Shown here: piece by piece, positions 1-8,700 of the stretch
Layout of the letters: each line of letters begins with the position of its first letter
How positions within the stretch are numbered: position 1 is the first letter of the stretch
Source of the DNA: SAR86 cluster bacterium
GTDB taxonomy: Bacteria > Pseudomonadota > Gammaproteobacteria > Magnimaribacterales > D2472
Reading direction: 5' to 3'
NCBI GenBank assembly: GCA_016779505.1
Contig: JADHNM010000004.1
Location: 1 to 29,680, forward strand
Length of the DNA stretch: 29,680 bases
Translations under genes and position numbers: made by a program
Notes under the pieces: generated by a model
Databases searched by the model: none
What the model saw: only the letters and a program-made list of their open reading frames with translations
What the model was told of the DNA's origin: nothing

Positions 1-1
1 T

Positions 2-553
2 ATATATGCTGGTAGTTGCATAGCTACAGTCAAATCTAGCGATTCAACCAAAGTCATTACTGTTAGAGCCACTGCCTTTGATCCAGTAAATGCTAGCGGT
101 GGATCTGCCTCCATTGAATCAATATCGGCTGATGGAGTTTCTGATTTATCTTCATTTGTAAACGAAGAAATTGCACAGAGTGATCGACCAGAACTTACCG
201 CAGCAAGTATAGTCATCTCTGGCGGACGAGGCATGCAATCAGGAGATAATTTCCATCTCTTGGAGACTATAGCGGACAAACTAGGAGCTGCAGTAGGCGC
301 TTCAAGGGCAGCTGTAGATGCAGGATTTGTTCCAAATGACTATCAAGTTGGTCAAACCGGAAAAATTGTTGCTCCAGACTTGTATATCGCAGTTGGTATT
401 AGTGGCGCCATTCAGCATTTAGCTGGTATGAAAGACTCAAAAGTTATAGTTGCAATCAACAAGGATGAAGATGCACCCATATTTCAAGTAGCTGATTACG
501 GTCTGGTTGCGGATTTATTCAACGCTTTACCTGAGCTGGCCGAGCAGTTATAA
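2..553 (+). CDS. etfA: Electron transfer flavoprotein alpha subunit, 3' part (5' end outside window)
   Basis: The frame is open from base 2 to a TAA at 551-553, giving the last 183 residues of a protein normally about 310 long. It begins inside the N-terminal domain. The C-terminal FAD domain is complete and shows the family pattern: RPELTAASIVISGGRG, then GQTGKIVAPDLYIAVGISGA, an AGM loop and the AINKDEDAPIF motif. ETF alpha and beta form a soluble heterodimer that takes electrons from acyl-CoA dehydrogenases and delivers them to ETF:quinone oxidoreductase. etfB is normally just upstream and would lie off the left edge. The gene ends one base from the stop of a convergent acyl-CoA dehydrogenase gene, so there is no room for a separate terminator. 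Identification is firm; only the N-terminus is unseen. Confidence 0.96.
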   Translation: MYAGSCIATVKSSDSTKVITVRATAFDPVNASGGSASIESISADGVSDLSSFVNEEIAQSDRPELTAASIVISGGRGMQSGDNFHLLETIADKLGAAVGASRAAVDAGFVPNDYQVGQTGKIVAPDLYIAVGISGAIQHLAGMKDSKVIVAINKDEDAPIFQVADYGLVADLFNALPELAEQL

Positions 554-554
554 C

Positions 555-1661
555 TTACTGATTTGTAGTTAAATTTATGCCCAGCCTGTCAATATTTTGG
601 CTGGCTGAACCGTTAATTAGCTCACATTCTTTTGCTAATAAGCAGTACCTCCATAGGACATAATCTTTATCAACCCCCATTCCTCCATGCAAGTGTTGGG
701 CAGAATAACTAATTTTATGACAGGTATTACCAGCCCAAATCTTAGATACCAAGGCATCATTTTCACAATCAAGGTTAGTGTTTAAGTTTATAGAAGCCTG
801 CTGATTAACAAGTCTTAGGCATTCAAGCTCTATAAAACAATCTGCAGCTCTATGCGATACAGCTTGGAATGTCCCGATCACCCTTCCAAATTGCTCTCTC
901 TCAGATGTATATCCGGCTACTAAAGATGTCATCTTTTCAGTAACGCCTAGTGCAATATAGCTTCTCATTACCATGTTTATTTGAATGAGGTACCTCAAAG
1001 CCTCTAAACCCCGTCCTGGCTCATGAATAATAGATTCTCTGCTTACTTTTATTGAATCTAGCTCTACTTTAAAAATAGGAGAGTTGGCCGTACTAGATAA
1101 CTCTGTTAATTGAACTTTATCTGATTCAACGAGCACCAATAGAACGCCTTCACTTGAATTAACTGAAATAAGAATACTTTTAGCCATTGATGATATTTCA
1201 GATAAATATTTAGTTCCTGAAATTATCAGCTGATCATTTTCTATTTTAGCTGTGGTAATTGGATTTTCAGGATCTTGGTTAGAGGGCTCTAAAATTGCTG
1301 AGGTGTAAATTTCACCCGCAATGATTGAGCCGAGTATATCTTTGCAAGATTTCTCATTGCCAAATTTCTGAATTGTTTGAGCTACATCTACCAAGCAGCC
1401 GCTTAAACTCAATGGCGCTGCATGATATCCCAGTTGCTCAAATAATATACCCAGATCATAGAGATCTTCTCCACTGCCGCCATATTTTTCATTTAGGCCT
1501 AATCCTAAATACCCATTGCTAGACAATAAAGACAGTAAATTTTCATCATGTTTGAAGTTTGAATCATATTCTTTGAGGCATTCTTGCGAGCAATGCTCCC
1601 TGAGAATCTTATCCAATGAAGCTCTGACTTCAGTTTGATGTGATTGCTCAGAAAAATCCAT
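555..1661 (-). CDS. Acyl-CoA dehydrogenase, small (non-catalytic type) subunit of a two-gene pair
   Basis: This 368-residue protein has the acyl-CoA dehydrogenase fold: an N-terminal helical domain (from MDFSEQSHQTEVRASL), a middle beta domain and a C-terminal helical domain. The C-terminal flavin/dimer signatures are kept: SEREQFGRVIGTFQAVSHR and QHLHGGMGV. The middle-domain flavin motif (usually YSEPGSGSD) is degraded to EPSNQDPEN. No catalytic Glu is seen at the MCAD position (LINGSASQ in place of YEGTSQ) or at the IVD/LCAD helix-G position. Such subunits are known from alpha2beta2 acyl-CoA dehydrogenases, for example the FadE pairs of steroid catabolism. Its ATG overlaps the TAA of the upstream large-subunit gene (TAATG), indicating translational coupling. 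Substrate unknown. Confidence 0.88.
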   Translation of the reverse strand: MDFSEQSHQTEVRASLDKILREHCSQECLKEYDSNFKHDENLLSLLSSNGYLGLGLNEKYGGSGEDLYDLGILFEQLGYHAAPLSLSGCLVDVAQTIQKFGNEKSCKDILGSIIAGEIYTSAILEPSNQDPENPITTAKIENDQLIISGTKYLSEISSMAKSILISVNSSEGVLLVLVESDKVQLTELSSTANSPIFKVELDSIKVSRESIIHEPGRGLEALRYLIQINMVMRSYIALGVTEKMTSLVAGYTSEREQFGRVIGTFQAVSHRAADCFIELECLRLVNQQASINLNTNLDCENDALVSKIWAGNTCHKISYSAQHLHGGMGVDKDYVLWRYCLLAKECELINGSASQNIDRLGINLTTNQ

Positions 1662-2842
1662 TAGCGTGTCCTTGGCATTAACAATCCAGCCATTGCAATA
1701 ATATCTCGCTGGACTTCATTGGTTCCACCGCCAAACGTTAGAATTGAAGCAGTTCTGTACATGCGTTCGAGTCTCGCATTTAAGATTGTTAAATCAGAGT
1801 CATTTTTTAGAATGCTAAGTTCACCCATGATTTCCATTAAGAGTCTGTAAGCCTCAATAAAAAATTCAGATCCATAGACCTTTGCAACAGATGCCTCAGC
1901 CATGTTCAATTGATCTGATTCCATGATCCAAGTTTGTTTCCAGCAAATTAATTTTAAAGCTTCAATGCCTGAATGAACTTTAGCAAAGTTATGTTTAACC
2001 CATGACAGATCACTTAAACACTGATCATTATTAATTTTTGTAGATTGAGCAGTTTTTAAGACGTCCTTATAAAGTTCTTCTACGGGCCCATGATTGACAA
2101 GCGCCAGTCGCTCTAAGTTAAGTTGGCTTGTGATTAATGACCAGCCTTGGTTGAGTTCACCCACGAGGTGAGTTTCTGGGACATGAATATTGTCATAAAA
2201 TGTTGCATTGGTTCGAACATCCCCCAAGGTGTTTATTGCAGACATGGAAAATCCAGGATCATCGGTTGGAACAATGAACATAGAGATGCCTTTATGATTT
2301 TTTGCCTCAAAATCAGTCCTTGTTGCTAACCATATATAGTCAGAAAAATTAGCTAAACTTGTCCACATCTTCTGACCATTGATAAGGTATCCATCTGCTT
2401 GTTTTATAGCTTTGGTTTGCAATGATGCTAAGTCAGTCCCTGAATTTGGTTCTGAGTAACCAATGCCAAAAATCAGTTCACCCTTAAGAATCTTGGTTGC
2501 AATTTCTTCTTTTGCCCATTCAGAGCCATGTTCCGCAATCATAGGACCAACAGATTCAGTCGTTAAAAAAGGGAAGGGGAAGCCAGTTCTCATGACTGTT
2601 TCTACAAAGATGTATTGCTCAATTGGGCTTAACTCCTTGCCGCCAAATTCTTTTTTCCAGCTTAAGCCTATCCATCCATCAGAACCCATGGTTCTCATGG
2701 CCTTTTTAAATTCAGGTCCACCACCTTCGAAATGTTCTGGTTGATTGAGCTCTGCTTTGAGAGCAGGCGTAATTAAGCTTTCAAAATATTCTTGCAGCTC
2801 ATTTTGAAGTTTTATTTGTTTTTGGTTTAATTGTATTAACAT
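1661..2842 (-). CDS. Acyl-CoA dehydrogenase, large (catalytic) subunit of a two-gene pair
   Basis: I chose the ATG at 2842 (393 residues, MLIQLNQKQIKLQNEL) because it matches the usual N-terminus. The frame extends to a TTG at 2875 with no ribosome binding site. The middle domain has the flavin/substrate motif GIGYSEPNSGTDLASLQTKA and MWTSLANFSDYIW. The MCAD catalytic Glu position is Gly (TFGGGTNEVQ), but LNLERLALVNHG carries Glu244 at the helix-G position used by isovaleryl- and long-chain acyl-CoA dehydrogenases. The REQFG and LHGGMG signatures are absent and are found in the downstream partner at 555-1661. The protein is therefore probably the catalytic half of an alpha2beta2 enzyme donating electrons to ETF. 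Acyl substrate not predictable; short-chain, dicarboxyl or ring acyl-CoAs are possible. Confidence 0.88.
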   Translation of the reverse strand: MLIQLNQKQIKLQNELQEYFESLITPALKAELNQPEHFEGGGPEFKKAMRTMGSDGWIGLSWKKEFGGKELSPIEQYIFVETVMRTGFPFPFLTTESVGPMIAEHGSEWAKEEIATKILKGELIFGIGYSEPNSGTDLASLQTKAIKQADGYLINGQKMWTSLANFSDYIWLATRTDFEAKNHKGISMFIVPTDDPGFSMSAINTLGDVRTNATFYDNIHVPETHLVGELNQGWSLITSQLNLERLALVNHGPVEELYKDVLKTAQSTKINNDQCLSDLSWVKHNFAKVHSGIEALKLICWKQTWIMESDQLNMAEASVAKVYGSEFFIEAYRLLMEIMGELSILKNDSDLTILNARLERMYRTASILTFGGGTNEVQRDIIAMAGLLMPRTR

Positions 2843-2902
2843 TTTAAATCTTAGTATCTCATCTCCATTTCTCAAGGCAATATCTTAGTGTATTATTTGG
2901 CT

Positions 2903-3082
2903 ATGGCTAGCTACTCAAGAACAATGGACTTTCTTCATAAAAAGCTCTTGCAAGCTACCTCAAAAGATCAAGAGGATAAAATAGTTGACTGGATGCTTGC
3001 CGAAGCTAAGCTAAAGCAGGCCGCAGAAAAGAATAGTCAAAATATCACTTCAGATAAAAATAAATCAAATAATAGAGTTTAG
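2903..3082 (+). CDS. Small hypothetical protein (59 aa)
   Basis: Short ORF lying between two minus-strand genes. From the ATG at 2903 it encodes MASYSRTMDFLHKKLLQATS..., mostly charged and helical in character, with no membrane segment and a Lys/Asn-rich tail. An in-frame GTG at 2888 is an alternative start. No Shine-Dalgarno sequence is clear; a TATTAT at 2891-2896 could be a -10 box, which would make the message nearly leaderless. It fills the gap between the acyl-CoA dehydrogenase start and the trmA stop almost exactly, as real genes do in this compact genome. I do not recognise a family, and a chance ORF cannot be excluded. Confidence 0.45.
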   Translation: MASYSRTMDFLHKKLLQATSKDQEDKIVDWMLAEAKLKQAAEKNSQNITSDKNKSNNRV

Positions 3083-3089
3083 AATTTTA

Positions 3090-4097
3090 CTATTTCAGCA
3101 ACGCAATAACTTCTATGTGTTGCGTATTAGCAAATTGATCAAAAATACCAATCGATTCTATCTTTCTCTCTACTGCAACTAAGTCTCTTAAAAATGTTTC
3201 TGGGTTACAAGAAATATAAATCATATTTTTAAATTGTTTTGATAGGGCAATTGTCTCATCGCTTAATCCAGCTCGAGGTGGATCCACTAAAATATGACTG
3301 AATTCATAGGATTGCATATTAATATTTTTCAATCTTCTAAAGGGTCGTTCATTAGCAAGTGCAGATGCTGTTTCATTGTCTGAGAGCCTTGCACTTTCAA
3401 TATTGTAAAGATTATTTAATTTGATGGATTCTTTCAGCAGTCTAATTGAATGTCTATTATTTTCAGTGGCAAAAACTTTATTAAATTTTGATGCCAAGGG
3501 AAGAGTAAAGCCCCCACAACCACAATATAGCTCTAATAAATCCCTGGGATTTTCTAGTTGTTTGGTAATGAATGAAATCATTAAAGAGTAAAGATAAAAA
3601 TTAGGCTGAAAAAAAACCAAATCATTTTGCAAGATCTTAAAACTAGAGTTAGCATAATTGCAGATCACTTCTAGATCTTCTTCGCCAATTAATATTTTTT
3701 GTTTTTTGCTTCTTCCAATAATAGATAAGTTTCCTAGGCTGTCTTGTATATCCTTTGCAGCTAAAATCCAGTCTTCTTGAAGCGGCTTATGGTAAATCAG
3801 TGTGGCCAAAACCTTTGTTCCCGAAGTTCTAAAATTAATTTGAAATAACTTCCCTTGCATGAGCTCAGAATGGTTAATTTTAGCGAGCAAATTTGGCATC
3901 AGCCGTTCAATGATTGGGTGAGGAATCGATGATTTCTCCATGTAAATTTTTTGGTTATCATCAATCATTGTGTAGAGATTATTGCCAAACCCAAACTCAG
4001 CTCTTGCTCTGTAGCCTGTTGCTGGTGATAAATAAATCTCAGGCTTAATATCAGTATGGTTAGATAGTTCGTGGCAGAATTTAGACAACTTATTCAT
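3090..4097 (-). CDS. trmA: tRNA (uracil-5-)-methyltransferase TrmA
   Basis: 335 residues. TrmA makes 5-methyluridine at position 54 of tRNA (T loop) using S-adenosylmethionine. The N-terminal part matches TrmA (GYRARAEFGF, FQINFRTSGTKVLATLIYHK). The methyltransferase core has motif I DLLELYCGCGGFTLPLA, then FATENNRHS as the acidic ribose-binding loop, LVDPPRAGL, and the nucleophile in YISCNPETFLRDL (Cys297). The C-terminal FDQFANTQHIEVIALL carries the conserved Glu that acts as general base. The 4Fe-4S cysteines of RlmD-type paralogues are absent, which favours TrmA. It is about 30 residues shorter than the E. coli enzyme, mainly at the N-terminus. Divergently placed from nfuA. Confidence 0.94.
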   Translation of the reverse strand: MNKLSKFCHELSNHTDIKPEIYLSPATGYRARAEFGFGNNLYTMIDDNQKIYMEKSSIPHPIIERLMPNLLAKINHSELMQGKLFQINFRTSGTKVLATLIYHKPLQEDWILAAKDIQDSLGNLSIIGRSKKQKILIGEEDLEVICNYANSSFKILQNDLVFFQPNFYLYSLMISFITKQLENPRDLLELYCGCGGFTLPLASKFNKVFATENNRHSIRLLKESIKLNNLYNIESARLSDNETASALANERPFRRLKNINMQSYEFSHILVDPPRAGLSDETIALSKQFKNMIYISCNPETFLRDLVAVERKIESIGIFDQFANTQHIEVIALLK

Positions 4098-4120
4098 ATC
4101 AAATTAATTGCGAGTATAAT
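4093..4120 (+). promoter_or_regulatory. Candidate sigma70 promoter for nfuA (core shared with trmA)
   Basis: A perfect -10 box TATAAT lies at 4115-4120. A weak -35 (TTCATA, 4093-4098) sits 16 bases upstream and overlaps the trmA start codon. On the other strand the same core reads TATACT (4118-4113), a possible -10 for trmA. Predicted transcription toward nfuA begins near 4127, leaving about 130 nt of leader. Sequence pattern only. Confidence 0.5.
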
Positions 4121-4172
4121 AAAGGCTATAAAAACTACATTTAAGGTTATAAATAAAATAATAAATTTAGGA

Positions 4173-4262
4173 ATGCTGAAATTGTTAAGATCATCTGCAA
4201 GATCTTTCGACGAACGCACGCCCATTAACGAAGCTAGTATTCTTTTAAACCACATATTATGA
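4173..4262 (+). CDS. Possible leader ORF of nfuA (29 aa)
   Basis: An open frame in the nfuA leader ends with TGA at 4260-4262, overlapping the nfuA ATG as ATGA. nfuA itself has no visible Shine-Dalgarno sequence, so coupled translation from this ORF is plausible. The first ATG downstream of the predicted transcription start is at 4173, giving MLKLLRSSARSFDERTPINE... . An AGGA lies immediately before it, which is too close; a TTG at 4182 would be better spaced. The frame is open back to 4071, but that part overlaps trmA and the promoter. No family is recognised, and it may be only an open stretch of untranslated leader. A 6-bp inverted repeat AAGATC/GATCTT (4187-4192, 4201-4206) lies inside it. 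Confidence 0.25.
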   Translation: MLKLLRSSARSFDERTPINEASILLNHIL

Positions 4263-4861
4263 CAAGCAAGATTATCACAATAACAAATACTGCCGAAGAT
4301 TATCTGTCTAAGTTGATAGAAGACAAGAATGAGCCTGGCACTGCTGTCAGAGTTTTTATTTCTGATCCAGGCACCCCAAATGCAGAAACTTGTTTAGCTT
4401 ATTGCAAACCTGATGAATTGGTTCCCTCAGACACTTTAATCTCATTGCCCAAACTTTCTGTGTATGTTGAAGAAAGAAGCATTCCTTTTCTGGTAGATGC
4501 TGAAGTTAATTATGATGTAGATAATTTTGGTGGCCAGCTTACGATCAAAGCTCCCAATGCAAGATTACCTAATATTTCACCTGATAGCCCTTTAGAAGAT
4601 AGAGTCAATTACGTAATTTATAACGAAATCAATCCTATGCTTGAATCGCATGGTGGTGTTGTAAGTCTCATGGAGATAACAGACGATATGTATGCCATTC
4701 TTCAATTTGGAGGGGGGTGTCAGGGTTGCGGGATGGTAGATGTAACATTAAAAGATGGTATAGAAAAAACTCTATTAGAAAAACTGCCAGAACTTGTTGG
4801 TGTTAAGGATATGACAGATCACAGCTTAGATGAAAATGCATTTTACAAGGATGAATCGTAA
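4259..4861 (+). CDS. nfuA: Fe-S cluster carrier NfuA
   Basis: 200 residues, the usual NfuA length. NfuA receives and hands on 4Fe-4S clusters to cytosolic apo-proteins. The N-terminal degenerate A-type domain (about 1-100) keeps RVFISDPGTPNAETCLAYC. The C-terminal Nfu domain has HGGVVSLMEI and GGGCQGCGMVDVTLKDGIE, in which Cys154 and Cys157 form the CxxC cluster-binding motif. The start aligns with the E. coli protein. The 3' end overlaps the convergent csiV gene by 19 bases. The gene is monocistronic apart from a possible leader ORF. Target apoproteins cannot be read from the sequence. Confidence 0.96.
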   Translation: MTSKIITITNTAEDYLSKLIEDKNEPGTAVRVFISDPGTPNAETCLAYCKPDELVPSDTLISLPKLSVYVEERSIPFLVDAEVNYDVDNFGGQLTIKAPNARLPNISPDSPLEDRVNYVIYNEINPMLESHGGVVSLMEITDDMYAILQFGGGCQGCGMVDVTLKDGIEKTLLEKLPELVGVKDMTDHSLDENAFYKDES

Positions 4862-5718
4862 ACTGAGATAATTACACCTATCTTTGGGTGATCAAAATAG
4901 TGGGATTCATTTTTAAAAATCCTTCTTTCTTCATTCAGCAAATACTTTACTTCGGAAGCTTCTATGACTTTAGATGAGTTAGTTCTAGTTTGAGCTATTT
5001 TAGGCTCAGTTTTAAATATTTCATCTGAGTTTATTATTTCAGAGCCTATCTCGATTTTATGATTTATAACATTGTCTGGTATGGAGCTTTTTAAAGCATC
5101 AAATCTTATTTCTTTTATCAACTCTTGATTATTTTCTGGACTCAAATTGCCATCGAGATAAGCAATTACATCAAGGTGCAAATACCTGCTTTGGTATAGC
5201 TTAATTAAAAATCCATTATTGCCAAATATTTCATGCACAAAAGGAGAGTTGTCCTCACTCAAAGCTGGTTGGAGCCAAGATGCTTTGTGCAGAATTCGAT
5301 ATTCTTTTCTTCGATCAAGCCTTCGATAAATATTATTAAGCTGGTTAAGGTCTTGTTGTTTCTCAAACCATTTGGTTTCATCTATTTTCTTTAATGATGG
5401 TGGAGGATCAGAGGCCTCCTTTTTTTGCTTATCTATTATCTGCTCAATATTCAACTGATCTTCAAAAAAACCAGCATCTTCGTAGTTAAAGGATTGTGAA
5501 ATTATTTCTTCATTAACAATAATTGCAGGTGTATCTAGCAAGGCTATGGTATCGAGATTGTGAAGATTTAAATTTTTTGGTTCAAGTTTTTCATTGCCAA
5601 TTACTTCAAGCTGCTCAAAAACAATGACCTCGATCATATATTCATTATTATTTTCACTGTAAGCAAAAGTGCTCAAGCTGAAAATAAATAACGTTGCAAG
5701 CAATCTAAACGAGTTCAT
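4843..5718 (-). CDS. csiV: CsiV-family periplasmic protein
   Basis: 291 residues with a Sec signal peptide (MNSFRLLATLFIFSLSTFAYS, cleavage probably near residue 20). The mature protein opens with EYMIEVIVFEQLE and later has RYLHLDVIAYLDGN. It ends with the family hallmark NEERRIFKNESHYFDHPKIG and GVIISVY. CsiV of Vibrio is a periplasmic peptidoglycan-binding protein needed for growth with D-amino acids, and the family is typically encoded next to mfd. Here its ATG lies inside the 3' end of mfd (14-base overlap), so it is probably translated from the mfd message. The central region, with several Glu/Lys-rich stretches, is poorly conserved. Family assignment rests on the two ends and on the mfd linkage. 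Confidence 0.82.
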   Translation of the reverse strand: MNSFRLLATLFIFSLSTFAYSENNNEYMIEVIVFEQLEVIGNEKLEPKNLNLHNLDTIALLDTPAIIVNEEIISQSFNYEDAGFFEDQLNIEQIIDKQKKEASDPPPSLKKIDETKWFEKQQDLNQLNNIYRRLDRRKEYRILHKASWLQPALSEDNSPFVHEIFGNNGFLIKLYQSRYLHLDVIAYLDGNLSPENNQELIKEIRFDALKSSIPDNVINHKIEIGSEIINSDEIFKTEPKIAQTRTNSSKVIEASEVKYLLNEERRIFKNESHYFDHPKIGVIISVYDSSL

Positions 5719-8700
5719 TTAGCAGCCCTGCAACAGCAATTCTTTTGTTGTTATTCTTAGAGACATCAAGAGTTATTTTATTTTCTTTATCAAGTTTTAT
5801 CTTAGCTGATCCAGTTTGAATCAACCCAATTAATTTTTTATAAACTTGATCACTTAAATTATTATTAAATGTAATCATTGCGTTTTCTAGGTTTGAATAG
5901 ATTTTTTTAATACCCACTTTATTAGCAAGTATCCTCAATTTTGAACTTTCAATTAGATTTAATAAATCATCATTGGGTTTACCACATCGATCTTTAAGCT
6001 CTTCTAATATCTTATCAATTTCCTCATCGCTTCTTGCATCATTTAAAGATCTATAAATTTTCAGTCTCTCATTTGCAACCGGTAAATAGGTATCAGGAAT
6101 TAAGGCTCGATCATTAAAGTTAATTTCAGTATCCAAGATCTTGTCTGGTTTATGTCCCTTGAGATCATTGACAGCACTTTTAAGCATTGATAGATACATG
6201 CTCAGACCGATGGCTTCTATATGCCCGCTTTGCTTAACACCGAGAAAATCACCAGCACCCCTAATTTCCAAATCTTCTTGAGCAATAAAGTAGCCTGATC
6301 CAAGATCTGAATATTTAACCAATGAATCTAGCTTCGCCTGTGGTGCTTTTTTAAGGTCTTGGGTTGGAATTAATAGATAGCAGTATGCTTGTCGCATAGA
6401 TCGTCCGACTCGTCCTCTCAATTGATGTAATTGTGATAGGCCAAAATTATGAGCATCAATGACAATTATCGTATTTGCATTTGGTATATCTAATCCCATT
6501 TCAACTATCGTTGTGCATATAAGAATATCTATTGAATTTGAATTAAAGCCATTCATCGTATTGGTAATGTCTTTTTTGGATAATTTTCCATGAGCAATAT
6601 CAATATTGGCTTCTGGAACTAAATTTTTAATTTGATTTTTTAAGCCTTCCATTTTCGATATATTATTTTGAACCAAAAAAACTTGTCCGCCACGGGCTAA
6701 TTCTCTGTCAATTGCATTCTTAATAATTTGCTGATTCTGTGTGTTCAAAAAAGTTCTTACACTTAGTCTTTCTAACGGAGGTGTATACAAATATGAGAAA
6801 TCTTTTAATCCTGAATATACAAGATTTAGTGTCCTAGGTATTGGTGTGGCAGACATATATAAAATATGTGTTGTGGACTGTCTAGATTTAATGATTTCTT
6901 TTTGCTTTATCCCAAAACGATGCTCTTCATCAATTATCAAAAGTCCAAGATTTTTTAGAGAGATATCATTATTTAACAAGGCATGAGTTCCGATCAAAAT
7001 ATCAATTTTTCCATGTTTGAAGTCATCATATATTTTTGATTTATTCTTTAATGAAGTGTGCCTGGTTAAAAGTTCTATATTGACTGGAAAATTAACAAAC
7101 CTTTTTGTGAAGCTTTCTAAATGTTGTTTAGCTAAAACAGTACTGGGTGCAAGAACCATGACTTGTTTTTTTGCATGCACTCCAACAAACGCACCACGCA
7201 TTGCAACTTCAGTTTTTCCAAAACCAACATCTCCGCATATAACTCTATTCATTGGCTTAACGAGAGCCATATCTTTCAAAATATCTTTAATACAGTTAAC
7301 TTGATCTGATGTAAGAACATATGGAAAATCTTTATCAAATTCCTGATAGGAGCTTTGTTCACAGATGAGCTGATATGAAGTTGCTACTGAGCGTCTGGAT
7401 TCTATGTCGAGTAACTCTGCTGCATGATCTCGAGCTTTAATTTTTGCTTTTTCTTTTTTTACTTTCCATTTAGCAGAGGATAAAGAGTCAAGACGCACCC
7501 CATGAGTTTGTGATACTTGAAACTTGGAAACTAAATATGCCTGTCTAATGGGAACATATAAAATCTCATTTTCGAGGTATTCAATTCTTATATATTCTTC
7601 TTCGCTTGAATTAGTTTTTAAAAGCTCCAGGCCCTTATAAATGCCTACACCATAATCAACATGTATAACAAGCTCATCATCTTGAAATGGGTTTTCAAAG
7701 TTTTCTATAAGTGAGTCTTGATTTGCTGAGGTAGACGTTGGGCTCAATATTTCTGAATTTAATATTTCATCTAGATTTAAATGAACAAACTTTCCATTTG
7801 TACTGACAAATGAACGAACGGGTAGATGCATACAACTAAAAATTCCATTCTTAAGAGTAAATGGAAGCGAGGTAATGCTTGCCCTATATTGCTTGTTAAT
7901 TTGATCTAATTTAGTTTGCTCAGAAGAAGTAACCAGAAGGGTATCTATTATTCCATTTACCTGTTTATCTATTAGCATTTTTAACTGGATATTTTTTTCT
8001 TTGGAATGGTCAATAGTTAGTTTTGCATCTGAAAGACTCATTTGATCAGCTGATTTCAAATAAACTTGAAGATCTTCAAATTCAAAAATATAGTCCTTGG
8101 GTTTTAATATAGGCCTTGAAGAATCAATTGATTCCTCTAGATACCGCTCTTCAACAAAAGCTAGGTATGAGGTTAATATTTGATCTATTTTGTTAGGTTT
8201 AATCAGACTAAATTCAGTGAAATAATCTACTAAATTAGAATTACCTGATTGAATAAGAGGGTTATAAATTTCATACCCTTCTAGATACTTTCCAGAAGCT
8301 AAACTTTGAAATATTTCGCAATGTCTCTCATCATAGCTTTGAAAATAATTCCGCCATGCGTATTTAAATCTACCTATTGATTCTTCGTCTAATTGAACTT
8401 CTGATCCACTAAATAATTGAAATTCAGATAATTTATTTGTCATATTTTGTGATGAGGGATCAAATTCTCTGATGTCATCTATTTGATCTCCAAAGAAATC
8501 AACTCTTATGGGTTGAAGCTGAAATCCTGAATAAAAATCAACAACTCCTCCTCTAACAGTGTATTGATTGATTGCATCAACTTTATCTGTGCGCTCATAA
8601 TTTAAAGCTTCTAAGCTTAGTGTTAGATCTTTTATACTTAACGAGTCATAAATTTTATATTTCTTCCTAGCAACAAAGAAATCCTTTGAGGGCAATTTTT

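Noticed and set aside
2463..2744. 93-codon plus-strand ORF
   Set aside because: Antisense shadow of the acyl-CoA dehydrogenase large subunit.
7017..7304. 95-codon plus-strand ORF
   Set aside because: It lies antisense within the Mfd translocase domain, whose motifs are strongly conserved in the other frame.
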